Part shown: positions 1-7,617 of the stretch, piece after piece
Numbering within the stretch: the stretch's first letter is position 1
Layout: every line of letters begins with the position of its first letter
Origin: Actinomyces qiguomingii
GTDB taxonomy: Bacteria > Actinomycetota > Actinomycetes > Actinomycetales > Actinomycetaceae
DNA length: 64,000 nucleotides
Assembly (NCBI RefSeq): GCF_004102025.1
Contig: NZ_CP025228.1
Coordinates: 2,728,001 to 2,792,000 of the forward strand
Direction: 5' to 3'
The notes under the pieces: generated by a model
Told to the model about the DNA's origin: nothing
The model's database searches: none
What the model saw: only the letters and a program-made list of their open reading frames with translations
Made by a program: the position numbers and the translations under genes

Positions 1-1
1 T

Positions 2-376
2 GAGCCGGAGCGTCTGCGGGAGCCGGAGCCCCTGTGGCCGACCGCGACGCTCGTACGCGTCCTGGACGGATGGGCAGAGGAGCCCGGAGACATCGCCGGG
101 CAGATCGCCGTCCGCTACGGCAGCGAGGCCTACTACCTGCCAGAGCTCGAGGCCCACGTGTCCGCGAGCCTCTCCTATGACCGGATCGACGACTGGGAGG
201 CCCTGTCCGTCGTCCCCACCGAGGCTATCCGCACGCTCGCGGCCCGGCTGGACGAGCTCGACGCAGCTGATCCGCGCACCTCGCCGGGCTGCCGGCTCAT
301 CGTCCGGGCCATGCGGGTCGCGGAGGCAACCCGGGCCCTCGTGCAGGTAGCTGACACCGGAGAGGACGCGGACTGA
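2..376 (+). CDS. Prophage protein of unknown function, 5' end outside window
   Basis: The frame is open from the first bases of the window to a TGA at 374-376, so the gene starts further left. At least 124 residues are visible. The product is acidic and mostly helical-looking, with no cysteine cluster or membrane segment. A GTG at 158 could start a 72-residue form, but the upstream codons read like coding sequence, so a truncated longer gene is preferred. Its stop overlaps the ssb start by one base, indicating translational coupling in the phage replication block. I do not recognise the family. Confidence 0.6.
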   Translation, partial: EPERLREPEPLWPTATLVRVLDGWAEEPGDIAGQIAVRYGSEAYYLPELEAHVSASLSYDRIDDWEALSVVPTEAIRTLAARLDELDAADPRTSPGCRLIVRAMRVAEATRALVQVADTGEDAD

Positions 377-882
377 TGGCCGGCGACACTGTCATCACGC
401 TGATCGGCAACCTGACGGGTGATCCGGAGTTGCGGTTCACGCCGTCGGGGCTGGCGGTCGCCTCGTTCACGATCGCCTCCACCCCGCGCATCTTCGACCG
501 GCAGGCCCAGGAGTGGCGTGACGGGACCACCCTGTTCATGCGCTGCCAGGTCTGGCGCGACGCCGCCGAAAACTGCGCGGAGACGCTGACCAAGGGCACC
601 CGCGTGATCGCACAGGGCCGCCTGGTGCAGCGCTCCTACACCACCCGCGAGGGCGAGAACCGCACCGTGGTGGAGCTACAAGTCGACGAGATCGGCCCCT
701 CCCTGCGCTACGCCACAGCCCAGGTCACCCGTACCCGCCCCGGCCAGGGCGGGCAAACCGCCGGAAATCATGCCAGCCCATATACCAGCAGACACCAACC
801 CCAGCAGCAGCCGGCCCAGGCCGACGACCCCTGGGACACCGGCGGCGGCAACACCAGCTTCGGCGACGAGCCCCCGTTCTAA
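376..882 (+). CDS. ssb: Single-stranded DNA-binding protein (phage SSB)
   Basis: A 168-residue SSB. The N-terminal OB-fold (about residues 5-112) has the family opening [20 protein letters not shown] and the later [10 protein letters not shown] and [13 protein letters not shown] strands. A disordered Gln/Pro/Gly-rich linker leads to the acidic tip DEPPF, which in bacterial SSBs recruits replication and repair proteins. It should coat single-stranded DNA during phage replication or recombination. The ATG at 376 overlaps the previous stop (TGATG), so it is co-translated with its neighbour. Its position before packaging genes fits the end of a phage early module. Length and tail match normal SSBs. 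Confidence 0.95.
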   Translation: MAGDTVITLIGNLTGDPELRFTPSGLAVASFTIASTPRIFDRQAQEWRDGTTLFMRCQVWRDAAENCAETLTKGTRVIAQGRLVQRSYTTREGENRTVVELQVDEIGPSLRYATAQVTRTRPGQGGQTAGNHASPYTSRHQPQQQPAQADDPWDTGGGNTSFGDEPPF

Positions 883-899
883 ATCGATCGGAAGACCTC

Positions 900-1163
900 A
901 TGACCGCCATCATCGCGAGAGAACTCCTGCATTTCGCCGTCTACCTCGCAGGCGCCTTCATCACCTACTACATCGTCCAGTCCCTTCTCCTCAGAGAAAG
1001 GAAACCCCACATGGCAGACCTCCACCCGCCCGAGCCCACCAGCCAAGGCCCCGCATACACGGTCGGCCGGGTCATCGGCGGCCTCATCCTCACCGGCCTG
1101 GGCGCCGTCCTCCTATCCGCGCTCGCGGCCCTGGTCATCGTCATCTGGAGGGCCGTCCTATGA
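900..1163 (+). CDS. Small phage membrane protein, two predicted TM segments
   Basis: An 87-residue product with two hydrophobic stretches, at about residues 10-29 and 56-84, separated by a charged Pro-rich linker. A GGAAG motif precedes ATG 900. A second in-frame ATG at 1011, behind a GAAAGGAAA motif, would give a 50-residue form with only the second membrane segment, so two products are possible. The stop overlaps the next start (ATGA). The function is unknown; it has no holin-like context here because the lysis genes lie 20 kb away. Confidence 0.6.
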   Translation: MTAIIARELLHFAVYLAGAFITYYIVQSLLLRERKPHMADLHPPEPTSQGPAYTVGRVIGGLILTGLGAVLLSALAALVIVIWRAVL

Positions 1164-1504
1164 GCAGTGCCAAACCGGGCCGCTATGTCAAGCGCCCCGT
1201 TGTCGTCGAGGCTGTGCAGCTGGACGGCAGCCCGGAATGCAACGTCATCACTCAAATGTGGGCCGCTGAAACGGGTATGGCCCTGACTCCAACGCCAGAC
1301 GGCTACCTAGTCGTCGAGACGCTGGAGGGCAATATGCTGGCCAGCCCCGGAGACTGGCTGATAAAGGGCGTCAAAGACGAGCTGTACCCGTGCAAGCCCG
1401 ACATTTTTGAGGCCACGTACCAGCCTGCCCCGTCTCGTCGCCGGCGGCGTCGCCGACGGGGGCGTGGCGGTCGAAAACGCGCCACCCCGTCCCAAGAGGC
1501 TTGA
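1160..1504 (+). CDS. Phage protein of the PGDW...KPDIFEATY type
   Basis: A 114-residue protein starting at the ATG inside an ATGA overlap with the preceding gene. Residues from about 75 contain the block PGDWLIKGVKDELYPCKP followed by DIFEATY, a signature common to short phage proteins of unknown function in Gram-positive hosts. A highly basic Arg-rich tail follows (a run of about eight Arg near residue 96), which may bind nucleic acid. It sits between the small membrane protein and the HNH protein in the early module. A longer upstream reading in the same frame lacks a sensible start. Confidence 0.7.
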   Translation: MSSAKPGRYVKRPVVVEAVQLDGSPECNVITQMWAAETGMALTPTPDGYLVVETLEGNMLASPGDWLIKGVKDELYPCKPDIFEATYQPAPSRRRRRRRRGRGGRKRATPSQEA

Positions 1505-1599
1505 CCAATGCCCTCAGCCTGCATCCGGAGCCCGCCCGCGTGCGGCCTCGCGCATTCCGCTCTTCATCCTTCGCCCGTCTAGTTTGAGAGGACCCGCCT

Positions 1600-2949
1600 G
1601 TGGCCTGGCTGCGCATGTCCGACACCGCCGCGATGCACCCCATCGTCCTGGCGGTAGCCGAACACCCGGACGCCACGGAGTCCTCCATCGACGAGGTCTT
1701 CGGATTCATGAGCCGCCTGGCGACTATGAGCGCCCAGTACCTGACCGATTACGTGGTCATGTTCTCAACCTGCATTCAGGTCGCCGGCTCGCGCTCGCGG
1801 GCTGAGCGTCTGCTGGACATGGCACAGTTCGCAGGCTACGGGCAGCTGGAGACCGACTCGGAGTCGGGCAGAAGACTGTTCCGGCTGATCGACGACCCGG
1901 AGTTCTTCCATCTCAAGACCGCCGAGGAGGTCGCGTGGGAACGGGAGCGGAAGAACAACAACAGCAACTACGCGATCACGGTCCCGGTCCGTCACCGGGA
2001 CGGCGACGCTTGCCGGTACTGCGGCAAAGTTGTCAACTGGCGTGACCGCAAGGGCGGCAAGGGTGGTACCTACGACCATCGTCTGCCTGGCCATGCCGGC
2101 TCGTGGCAGACCGAGGTAGTCGCGTGCACCTCGTGCAACTCCATACGAGGTAACGCCTCCAAGGGGCTGAAGGGAGAAGAGGCGATGCGGGCGGCCGACC
2201 GCGTCCTGCCTCTGCTGCCTCCCCCGGCTCGCCCTTACTACAGTCCCCGGACTCGGGAGTGGCTCAACGAGCACGCCGAGATCCTGGCCCTGTACCAGAT
2301 GGTGCCTCCGGAGCTTGCTCCGGCAGGAACAAAAACTCTGCGTGCCGGCACCGTTGTGTCCCGGCCTCCTGCGCAGTCTTCGTCGGTCGGCGCGTCCGCG
2401 GGTAGCCACGCTTCGGCGTGTGACCCCGGCGCCGGCGCTAGCGCACGCCCCGGCTCCCAGCCGGGCAGCGTGCCGTCGTCCACACCGGCTGGTGACCCCG
2501 GCAGCACTGATCACGCTGCGTCCGCGGGTATCCCAGAGTCTGGGCCTGCTCCATCCGGGTCGGTCGGCGCGTCCGCGGGTAGCCACGCTTCGGCGTGTGA
2601 CCCCGGCGCCGCCCGCCCGGGGAGGGCAGCTCATCCGGCGATGGACACCGACGAGGCCCTGCCGCAGGAGCCAGACACGCCGGAGGCCGGTATCAGTAGA
2701 TCTAAGCAGATCCCAGCAGATCCGCCGGGTCCGGAATCTGGATATGCCGGGTCGGGTAGGGACGGGACGGGCCGGGCAGAGTCGGGACCGGCAGGGCCGG
2801 GCTGTGCCGGTCCTGGCAGGGCTGGGCCGGGGTGGGCCGGAGACGGGACTGGCCGGGAGGCGCACTCCGTCGCACGCAGCGGATCCCCTCCCACAGCTGT
2901 CTCCGGCTCCCGCATACGCAAGCGCGGGAAGGGAGTCAGACGACGATGA
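1600..2949 (+). CDS. Phage HNH-type protein with long repetitive low-complexity tail
   Basis: A 449-residue product. GTG 1600 follows a GAGAGGA ribosome site. Residues 1-125 form a helical N-terminal domain. Residues about 135-185 form an HNH-like zinc domain: C138/C141 (CRYCG), D159-H160-R161, and C176/C179 with N180 (CTSCN). Proteins of this layout occur in early regions of actinophages; whether they cut DNA or act with the replisome is not shown here. From about residue 230 the protein is Gly/Ala/Pro/Ser-rich, containing a 52-bp in-frame DNA repeat and a run of GPAGPG-like units, then a basic end (KRGKGVRRR). Such a tail is unusual for an HNH protein. The stop overlaps the next ATG. Confidence 0.7.
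   Translation: MAWLRMSDTAAMHPIVLAVAEHPDATESSIDEVFGFMSRLATMSAQYLTDYVVMFSTCIQVAGSRSRAERLLDMAQFAGYGQLETDSESGRRLFRLIDDPEFFHLKTAEEVAWERERKNNNSNYAITVPVRHRDGDACRYCGKVVNWRDRKGGKGGTYDHRLPGHAGSWQTEVVACTSCNSIRGNASKGLKGEEAMRAADRVLPLLPPPARPYYSPRTREWLNEHAEILALYQMVPPELAPAGTKTLRAGTVVSRPPAQSSSVGASAGSHASACDPGAGASARPGSQPGSVPSSTPAGDPGSTDHAASAGIPESGPAPSGSVGASAGSHASACDPGAARPGRAAHPAMDTDEALPQEPDTPEAGISRSKQIPADPPGPESGYAGSGRDGTGRAESGPAGPGCAGPGRAGPGWAGDGTGREAHSVARSGSPPTAVSGSRIRKRGKGVRRR
2382..2610 (+). repeat. Two 52-bp in-frame direct repeats in the HNH protein gene
   Basis: Identical 52-bp blocks lie at 2382-2433 and 2559-2610, 177 bp (59 codons) apart. Each encodes a VGASAGSHASACDPGA-type unit. A partial third copy of the TCCGCGGGTA core lies at 2521. 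The repeats are in-frame and could expand or contract without breaking the gene. Confidence 0.9.
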
Positions 2950-3740
2950 CCACATGCGTATCCGGGTGCGTAATCCGTGGCATGCACGCGCCGGACTGTG
3001 ACGGCACCGCCACGGACCGGGCGGGCCAGGTGGTGGAGTGCCGGGGGTGCCTGCCACGTCCGGCTGAGGACGGCGCCTGTCTGTGCTCGTGGTGTGTGGG
3101 CCGCCTGACCTCGACGGTGGCGGGCCTGCCGGGCCTGGTGGATCACCTGCACGAGATGGCTGCCCCGTCGGTGTCTTCGCCGTCGGGCCACACCGACACC
3201 GGCAGCTCGGGGGCGCGTCCGGGTGAGGGCATGCTCTACCCGGCTCCGCTGGTCGCCGTGGATGACCTGCACGCCATGGTCGCCTCCTGGTGTGGTGAGG
3301 TGGCCGCCGAGCGTAGCGTGACTGCTCCTGCGGCTGGGCTGACGCGTTGGACCGAGCCGGACGCCGACGGCGATGCCGAGCCCATCGGCCCCACCACGCC
3401 CGACGCCACGGCATCGTTGGTGGAGTGGCTGGCCCCGCACCTGGACTGGGTCACCGCCCAGCCCTGGGCCGGGGATCTCCTGTCGGATCTGGCTACGGCG
3501 TCTGCTCGGGCGCTGGCCCGGTGGCCCATGGCCGAGCCCGAGCGTCGGGTCACGAACGTGCGCTGCCCGCACTGCGGCTGCCTGTCGCTGGTGGTGATCC
3601 CGCCCTCGACGGCGGGCGCGTCCACGACCGTGCGGTGCACCCTGCCTGCCTGCGGGCAGGCGCTAGGCGAGGAGGACTGGCAGCACACCCGTGCCCTGGC
3701 TCTGGCCCGAGCCCAAACCGCCGCGGAGGCGGCCTCGTGA
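2946..3740 (+). CDS. Phage cysteine-rich protein with two putative zinc-ribbon regions
   Basis: A 264-residue protein from the ATG in an ATGA overlap at 2946. The N-terminus has closely spaced cysteines (CVSGC, CRGC, CLCSWC) and the C-terminus a CPHCG ... CTLPACG pair, so two zinc-binding ribbons are likely. The middle is helical and acidic with several Trp. It is directly followed, with a GTGA overlap, by an HTH protein; this pair is common late in the early block of actinophages. A DNA-binding or regulatory role is inferred only from the zinc ribbons and the neighbour. Confidence 0.6.
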   Translation: MTTCVSGCVIRGMHAPDCDGTATDRAGQVVECRGCLPRPAEDGACLCSWCVGRLTSTVAGLPGLVDHLHEMAAPSVSSPSGHTDTGSSGARPGEGMLYPAPLVAVDDLHAMVASWCGEVAAERSVTAPAAGLTRWTEPDADGDAEPIGPTTPDATASLVEWLAPHLDWVTAQPWAGDLLSDLATASARALARWPMAEPERRVTNVRCPHCGCLSLVVIPPSTAGASTTVRCTLPACGQALGEEDWQHTRALALARAQTAAEAAS

Positions 3741-4039
3741 CCGGCGTGGTCGGCCCGGACGGCACCGAGTGGATCCCCACCATCGTGGCACTGGACCGGG
3801 TGCCGGGGTTGTCTGGGTGGACGCTGCGGTCGTGGATCAGGCGGGAGCAGGTGCGCTCTCAGCGGGTGGGGCGGCAGGTGTGGGTGGCCTGGGGGGATGT
3901 ACTGGAGGTGGAGGCTGCTGCGCACATGGTGGGGTGGCGGCGTGGTCGGCGCGCCCAGCCTGCTGGTGGTGTTGGACAGACGGCAGATCAGATTGCACAA
4001 TTGGGTGCAGCGGGACACGTGCGCCCTGATCAGTGTTGA
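3737..4039 (+). CDS. MerR/AlpA-like helix-turn-helix protein (phage)
   Basis: A 100-residue product starting at GTG 3737, overlapping the previous stop (GTGA). Residues about 14-60 resemble the winged HTH of excisionase/AlpA-like proteins: a helix (IVALDRVPGLSGWTLRSWIR), a turn, then a basic wing (RSQRVGRQVWVAWGDVLEVE). Such proteins are DNA-binding regulators or help terminase-region functions. It lies just before the packaging genes, so control of late genes is possible but unproven. Confidence 0.6.
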   Translation: MTGVVGPDGTEWIPTIVALDRVPGLSGWTLRSWIRREQVRSQRVGRQVWVAWGDVLEVEAAAHMVGWRRGRRAQPAGGVGQTADQIAQLGAAGHVRPDQC

Positions 4040-4056
4040 GAGGTCTGGTGGTGTGA

Positions 4057-4296
4057 GTGTCCCGGACTGGTAATCGCCGCTATCGCGCGAACCGCGCGAA
4101 GCTGCTCGCGATCTCGGACGTGTGCTGGATCTGCGGGCGACCTGGCGCGGACACCGCGGATCACGTCGTTCCAGCCGCGTTTGGTGGTGGCGACGAGCTG
4201 GAGAATCTTCGCCCGGCTCATCGCTCGTGCAATGCTTCTCGTGGGATCGGGAAGCGGGATCTTCGGCGGCCGTTCCGGACCTCCCGGATCTGGTAA
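4057..4296 (+). CDS. HNH endonuclease of the packaging module
   Basis: A 79-residue HNH nuclease. GTG 4057 is the earliest possible start because an in-frame TGA lies at 4054. The motif reads CWICG, then DHVVPAAFGGGDELENLRPA, then HRSCNASRG, giving the DH, N and H-type residues and the zinc cysteines. Small HNH proteins beside terminase genes are known to cooperate with terminase in cos cleavage. The position, directly upstream of TerS and TerL, fits that role exactly. Confidence 0.85.
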   Translation: MSRTGNRRYRANRAKLLAISDVCWICGRPGADTADHVVPAAFGGGDELENLRPAHRSCNASRGIGKRDLRRPFRTSRIW

Positions 4297-4536
4297 GGCT
4301 ACCCTAAGGCGGCCGGGCGGTCCGTCGGGAGGGGGATGACCCCCTCGGCCCAGCCGGTAGCAGGCCCGGCAATGCTACCAATCTCCCCCCGACCCCTGGT
4401 TTCCATCCCCCCGACCGTTTTCCCGGGTTTCGGCGTTTTCGTTGGTATTTCGCCGTTTTCCCGGCGCATGTGGCCGTGGTGGCCGTTCTCGGCTGCTCCT
4501 GGCGTCGGGCTAGCGGAATCGGGGTGGTGATGGGCG
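4297..4536. other. Non-coding gap between HNH and terminase genes; candidate cos/packaging region
   Basis: 240 bp without a convincing gene; the short frame at 4336-4530 lacks a ribosome site and sensible composition. It holds a perfect GC hairpin (GAGGGGG / CCCCCTC, 4-nt loop) at 4329-4346 and two copies of CCGTTTTCCCGG at 4415-4426 and 4453-4464, 38 bp apart, in a locally T-rich stretch that contrasts with the surrounding GC. Position between the HNH and TerS genes is where cos sites are often found. Confidence 0.4.
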
Positions 4537-4845
4537 GTGTCTCGGTCGTTTGAGTCGGCTGTGCGGTCGGGGAATCGGCTGCGTGTGCTGCGGGCTCAGC
4601 GGCGTCGTCTGGCTGAGGAGCTGGACCTGATCAAGCCGGGCACGAACCCGGCGGGCGTGGCGACGATCAGCCGCCAGCTGTCCGCCGTGATGGACAAGAT
4701 CGCAGCCCTTGAAGCGTCGGAGGGTGCCGGCCAGAAGGCGGTGAGCAGTCCCCTTGACGAACTCGCTGCCCGGCGCCGTGATCGGCGCCCAGACTCCCCG
4801 GCTGAGGGTCGCCGCCGACGGGGCGTCCCGCCTGGACGGGGCTGA
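4537..4845 (+). CDS. terS: Terminase small subunit
   Basis: A 102-residue basic protein from GTG 4537. Residues 15-65 form a helical, Arg/Leu/Ala-rich segment (RLRVLRAQRRRLAEELDLI) typical of small terminase subunits of this phage group, which recognise the packaging site and load the large subunit. The C-terminus is Arg-rich. The gene overlaps the TerL start by 92 bp. Family assignment rests on size, composition and position, as small terminases are poorly conserved. Confidence 0.7.
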   Translation: MSRSFESAVRSGNRLRVLRAQRRRLAEELDLIKPGTNPAGVATISRQLSAVMDKIAALEASEGAGQKAVSSPLDELAARRRDRRPDSPAEGRRRRGVPPGRG

Positions 4846-6193
4846 CGCCGCCGACATCGCCGCCGCCTACGGGCTGGAACTGGACGACTGGCAGGCCATG
4901 GTCCTGTCCGACTGGCTCGCGACCGAGCCCAACGGCCTGTGGACTCACTCCCGCTGCGGCCTGTCCGTCCCTCGTCAGAACGGCAAGAACGCCGTGATCG
5001 AGGCCCGGGAGCTGTACGGCATGGCCGTGATCGGGGAAGCGTTCCTGCACACCGCGCACGAGGTCAAGACCGCCCGCAAGGCGTTCCGCCGCCTGCTGAC
5101 CTTCTTCGACAACCCCCGCAAGTACCCGGACCTGGCTGCCAAGGTCGTGGAGATCCGCCGCACGAACGGCCAGGAGGCCATCGTGCTCGACAACGGCGGC
5201 AGCGTGGAGTTCGTGGCCCGCTCGAAGGGCTCCGCCCGCGGGTTCACGGTGGACACGATCGTGGCGGACGAGGCGCAGGACTTCGGCGAGGACGCCATGG
5301 AGGCCCTGCGGTCCACGAACGCGGCCGGCCCCCAGCAGAACCCACAGCTGATCCTCACCGGCACGCCGCCCGGCCCGAAGGCTGATGGCGAGATCTTCCG
5401 CCGCTTCCGCGCATCGGCCCTGTCCGGGTCCTCCGACACGACCTGTTGGGCCGAGTGGTCCGCCCCCAACGACGCCGACTACGACGACGAGAAGACCTGG
5501 GCGACCGCCAACCCCGGCTACGGCATCCGCATCAGCCGCGACACCATCATGGACGAGCGCGGCGACCTGTCCGAAGAGGGCTTCGCCCGAGAGCGCCTGG
5601 GCATGTGGGACGAGGTCTCAACCAACGCCGTCATCGACGCCGCTACCTGGCTCCGCTGCGCGGACATGGCCTCCAACCCGGTGGACCGGCTCGCCCTCGC
5701 CGTGGACGTGCAGCCGGGCCGCGAATCCGGGTCAGTGGCCGTCGCCGGCCAACGCTCGGACGGCCGCTGGCACGTTGAGGTGATCGACAACCGCAACAAC
5801 GTCGGCTGGATCGTCGACCGGGTAGCCGGCATCTACGCACGCCAGCGCATCCGCACGGTCGTGATCGACAAGCGCGGCCCCGCCGCATCCCTGGTCGAGC
5901 CCCTGCAGAAGAAGGGGCTGAAAGTCACTACCACGGACGCCGCCGAGATGGCCGCCGCCTGCGGCTCCTTCTACGACGCCGTCATGGAGGACACTCTCCG
6001 CCACCTGGACACTCCCGTGCTCAACTCGGCGCTCGCGGTGGCCCGGAAGCGGTCGCTCGGTGATGCGTGGGCGTGGCATCGGAAGAACGCGGCAGCGGAT
6101 ATCACGCCGCTGGTGGCCTGCACCCTGGCCCTGCATGGGGCCATGTCTGACCGGATCTCCCAGCGCCGCTCGAACCGCGCAACATTCGTTTGA
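4754..6193 (+). CDS. terL: Terminase large subunit (ATPase/nuclease)
   Basis: A 479-residue packaging motor. The Walker A-like element is PRQNGKN (residues 73-79) and Walker B is IVADEAQ with D172-E173. An LTGTPPG coupling motif follows at about 201. The C-terminal RNase H-like nuclease begins with LALAVDVQ (D318) and continues with VVIDKRGPAASL. It should pump DNA into the prohead and cut genomes to length. The annotated start is TTG 4754; GTG 4778 is an alternative, and no strong ribosome site decides between them. The stop lies next to the portal gene. Confidence 0.95.
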   Translation: MTNSLPGAVIGAQTPRLRVAADGASRLDGADAADIAAAYGLELDDWQAMVLSDWLATEPNGLWTHSRCGLSVPRQNGKNAVIEARELYGMAVIGEAFLHTAHEVKTARKAFRRLLTFFDNPRKYPDLAAKVVEIRRTNGQEAIVLDNGGSVEFVARSKGSARGFTVDTIVADEAQDFGEDAMEALRSTNAAGPQQNPQLILTGTPPGPKADGEIFRRFRASALSGSSDTTCWAEWSAPNDADYDDEKTWATANPGYGIRISRDTIMDERGDLSEEGFARERLGMWDEVSTNAVIDAATWLRCADMASNPVDRLALAVDVQPGRESGSVAVAGQRSDGRWHVEVIDNRNNVGWIVDRVAGIYARQRIRTVVIDKRGPAASLVEPLQKKGLKVTTTDAAEMAAACGSFYDAVMEDTLRHLDTPVLNSALAVARKRSLGDAWAWHRKNAAADITPLVACTLALHGAMSDRISQRRSNRATFV

Positions 6194-6219
6194 GTCTGAG
6201 GGGCTGGTGGTGTCGTGTG

Positions 6220-7611
6220 ATGGATGAGGCCCAGATCCGCGAGAGCATCACCCAGATGCTCACGGTCCGCCGCCGGGACCTGGCCGAGTGCGAGAATCTG
6301 CGCCGGTGGCTTACCGGGCAGGCGGGCACACCCGAGGTGCCCAAGGGCGCCGAGTCGGAGATCAAGCACTTGGCGGTGGTCGCTAAGCGCAACGTGATCG
6401 GCATGGTTGTGGACACCTTCGCCCAGAACCTGGGAGTGGTGGGCTACCGGGCTGCGGACAAGGCTGCGGACGCGGCCGGCTGGGACCTCTGGCAGCGCGC
6501 CCGCATGGACGCCCGCCAGGACGAGGTCCACCGCCCCGCCCTGGTCTACGGCCTTTCCTACCTGGTGCTGCGCCCGCTCATGGACGACGGCCCGGTCGAG
6601 TGGCTGCCCCGCTCGCCTCGCCAGCTCGTGGCCCTCTACGCGCACGACGACGTGTCCCCGTTCCCGGTGTGCGCTATGGAAGTGTGGGTCCAGACTGTCG
6701 GCGGAGTGAAGCGCTTGCGGGGCGCCCTGATGGATGACGAGTGGGTCTACCCGCTCGACCTCGGCACCGTCGCAGACCTTGCCCGCACGAAGACCGCGTC
6801 CCTGTCTCACGTGGCTGCAGCCGCCGTCATCGACGACGAGGCCGCCTTCCCGCACCGCGCCACCTACGACGGCACCCCGGTGTGCCCGGTGGTGCGGTTC
6901 GTCAACGGCGGGGACGCCGACTCCGGCCCGATCGGTGAGGTCGCCCCGCTGATCGCCTCACAGCGCGCCCTGAACGAGGTCAACTTCGATCGGCACATCG
7001 TCTCCCGCTTCGGCGCATTCCCTCAAAAGGTCATTAGCGGCTGGACCGCCGGCGAGAACGAAGTCCTCAAGGCATCTTCCTCCCGCGTGTGGACCTTCGA
7101 GGACACCGACGTGAAGGCAACAGCCCTGCCAGCAGCCAGCGTCGAGCCCTACAACGCCGTGCTCCGGGAAATCGTCGAGCACATCGCCCAGGTCGCCCAG
7201 ATCTCGCCCGCACAGATCACCGGCCAGATGGCGAACCTGTCCGCCGAGGCCCTGTGGGCCGCTGAGACCGCCCAGCAGCGCAAGCTCGACGCCAAGCGCC
7301 GTGCCTTCGGCGAGTCCTGGGAACTGGCACTGCACCTCGCCGTCGAGACCACCTCCGGTCAGGGAACCGTCCCGCACGGCGCCGAGGTCATCTGGCGCGA
7401 CACCGAGGCGCGCTCCTTCGGCGGGATCATCGACGGCATCACCAAGCTTTCCTCCCAGGGCGTCCCCATCGACCTCCTGATGCCACTCGTGCCCGGTATG
7501 ACCCAGCAGCAGGTCAAGGCCATCCGCGACCGCCTCGACGTCGACCACACCCCCGACGGCATCACCGCGCTCGCGGCGCCGCCCATGCTGGCGGGCACCG
7601 GTAAGGAGTAG
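6220..7611 (+). CDS. Portal protein (SPP1 gp6-like)
   Basis: 463 residues from ATG 6220; GTG 6217 and TTG 6190 are in-frame alternatives, and the AGGGG at 6199 best serves the 6217/6220 pair. The sequence has the portal landmarks: an acidic helical N-terminus, the clip/stem region, RALNEVNFDRHIVSRFGAFPQ, and the long helix with AQITGQMANLSAEALWAAE near residue 340. It would form the dodecameric ring through which TerL packages DNA. It lies between TerL and the MuF protein, the standard order. Confidence 0.9.
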   Translation: MDEAQIRESITQMLTVRRRDLAECENLRRWLTGQAGTPEVPKGAESEIKHLAVVAKRNVIGMVVDTFAQNLGVVGYRAADKAADAAGWDLWQRARMDARQDEVHRPALVYGLSYLVLRPLMDDGPVEWLPRSPRQLVALYAHDDVSPFPVCAMEVWVQTVGGVKRLRGALMDDEWVYPLDLGTVADLARTKTASLSHVAAAAVIDDEAAFPHRATYDGTPVCPVVRFVNGGDADSGPIGEVAPLIASQRALNEVNFDRHIVSRFGAFPQKVISGWTAGENEVLKASSSRVWTFEDTDVKATALPAASVEPYNAVLREIVEHIAQVAQISPAQITGQMANLSAEALWAAETAQQRKLDAKRRAFGESWELALHLAVETTSGQGTVPHGAEVIWRDTEARSFGGIIDGITKLSSQGVPIDLLMPLVPGMTQQQVKAIRDRLDVDHTPDGITALAAPPMLAGTGKE

Positions 7612-7617
7612 TGGGCC

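Noticed and set aside
1765..3414. 549-codon minus-strand frame opposite the HNH and zinc-ribbon genes
   Set aside because: Arg/Pro/His-rich shadow of high-GC coding DNA, no ribosome site, no motif, opposite to a fully packed + strand phage operon.
4336..4530. 64-codon frame in the HNH-terminase gap
   Set aside because: Pro/Phe/Trp-rich, no ribosome site, covers the hairpin and direct repeats that look non-coding.
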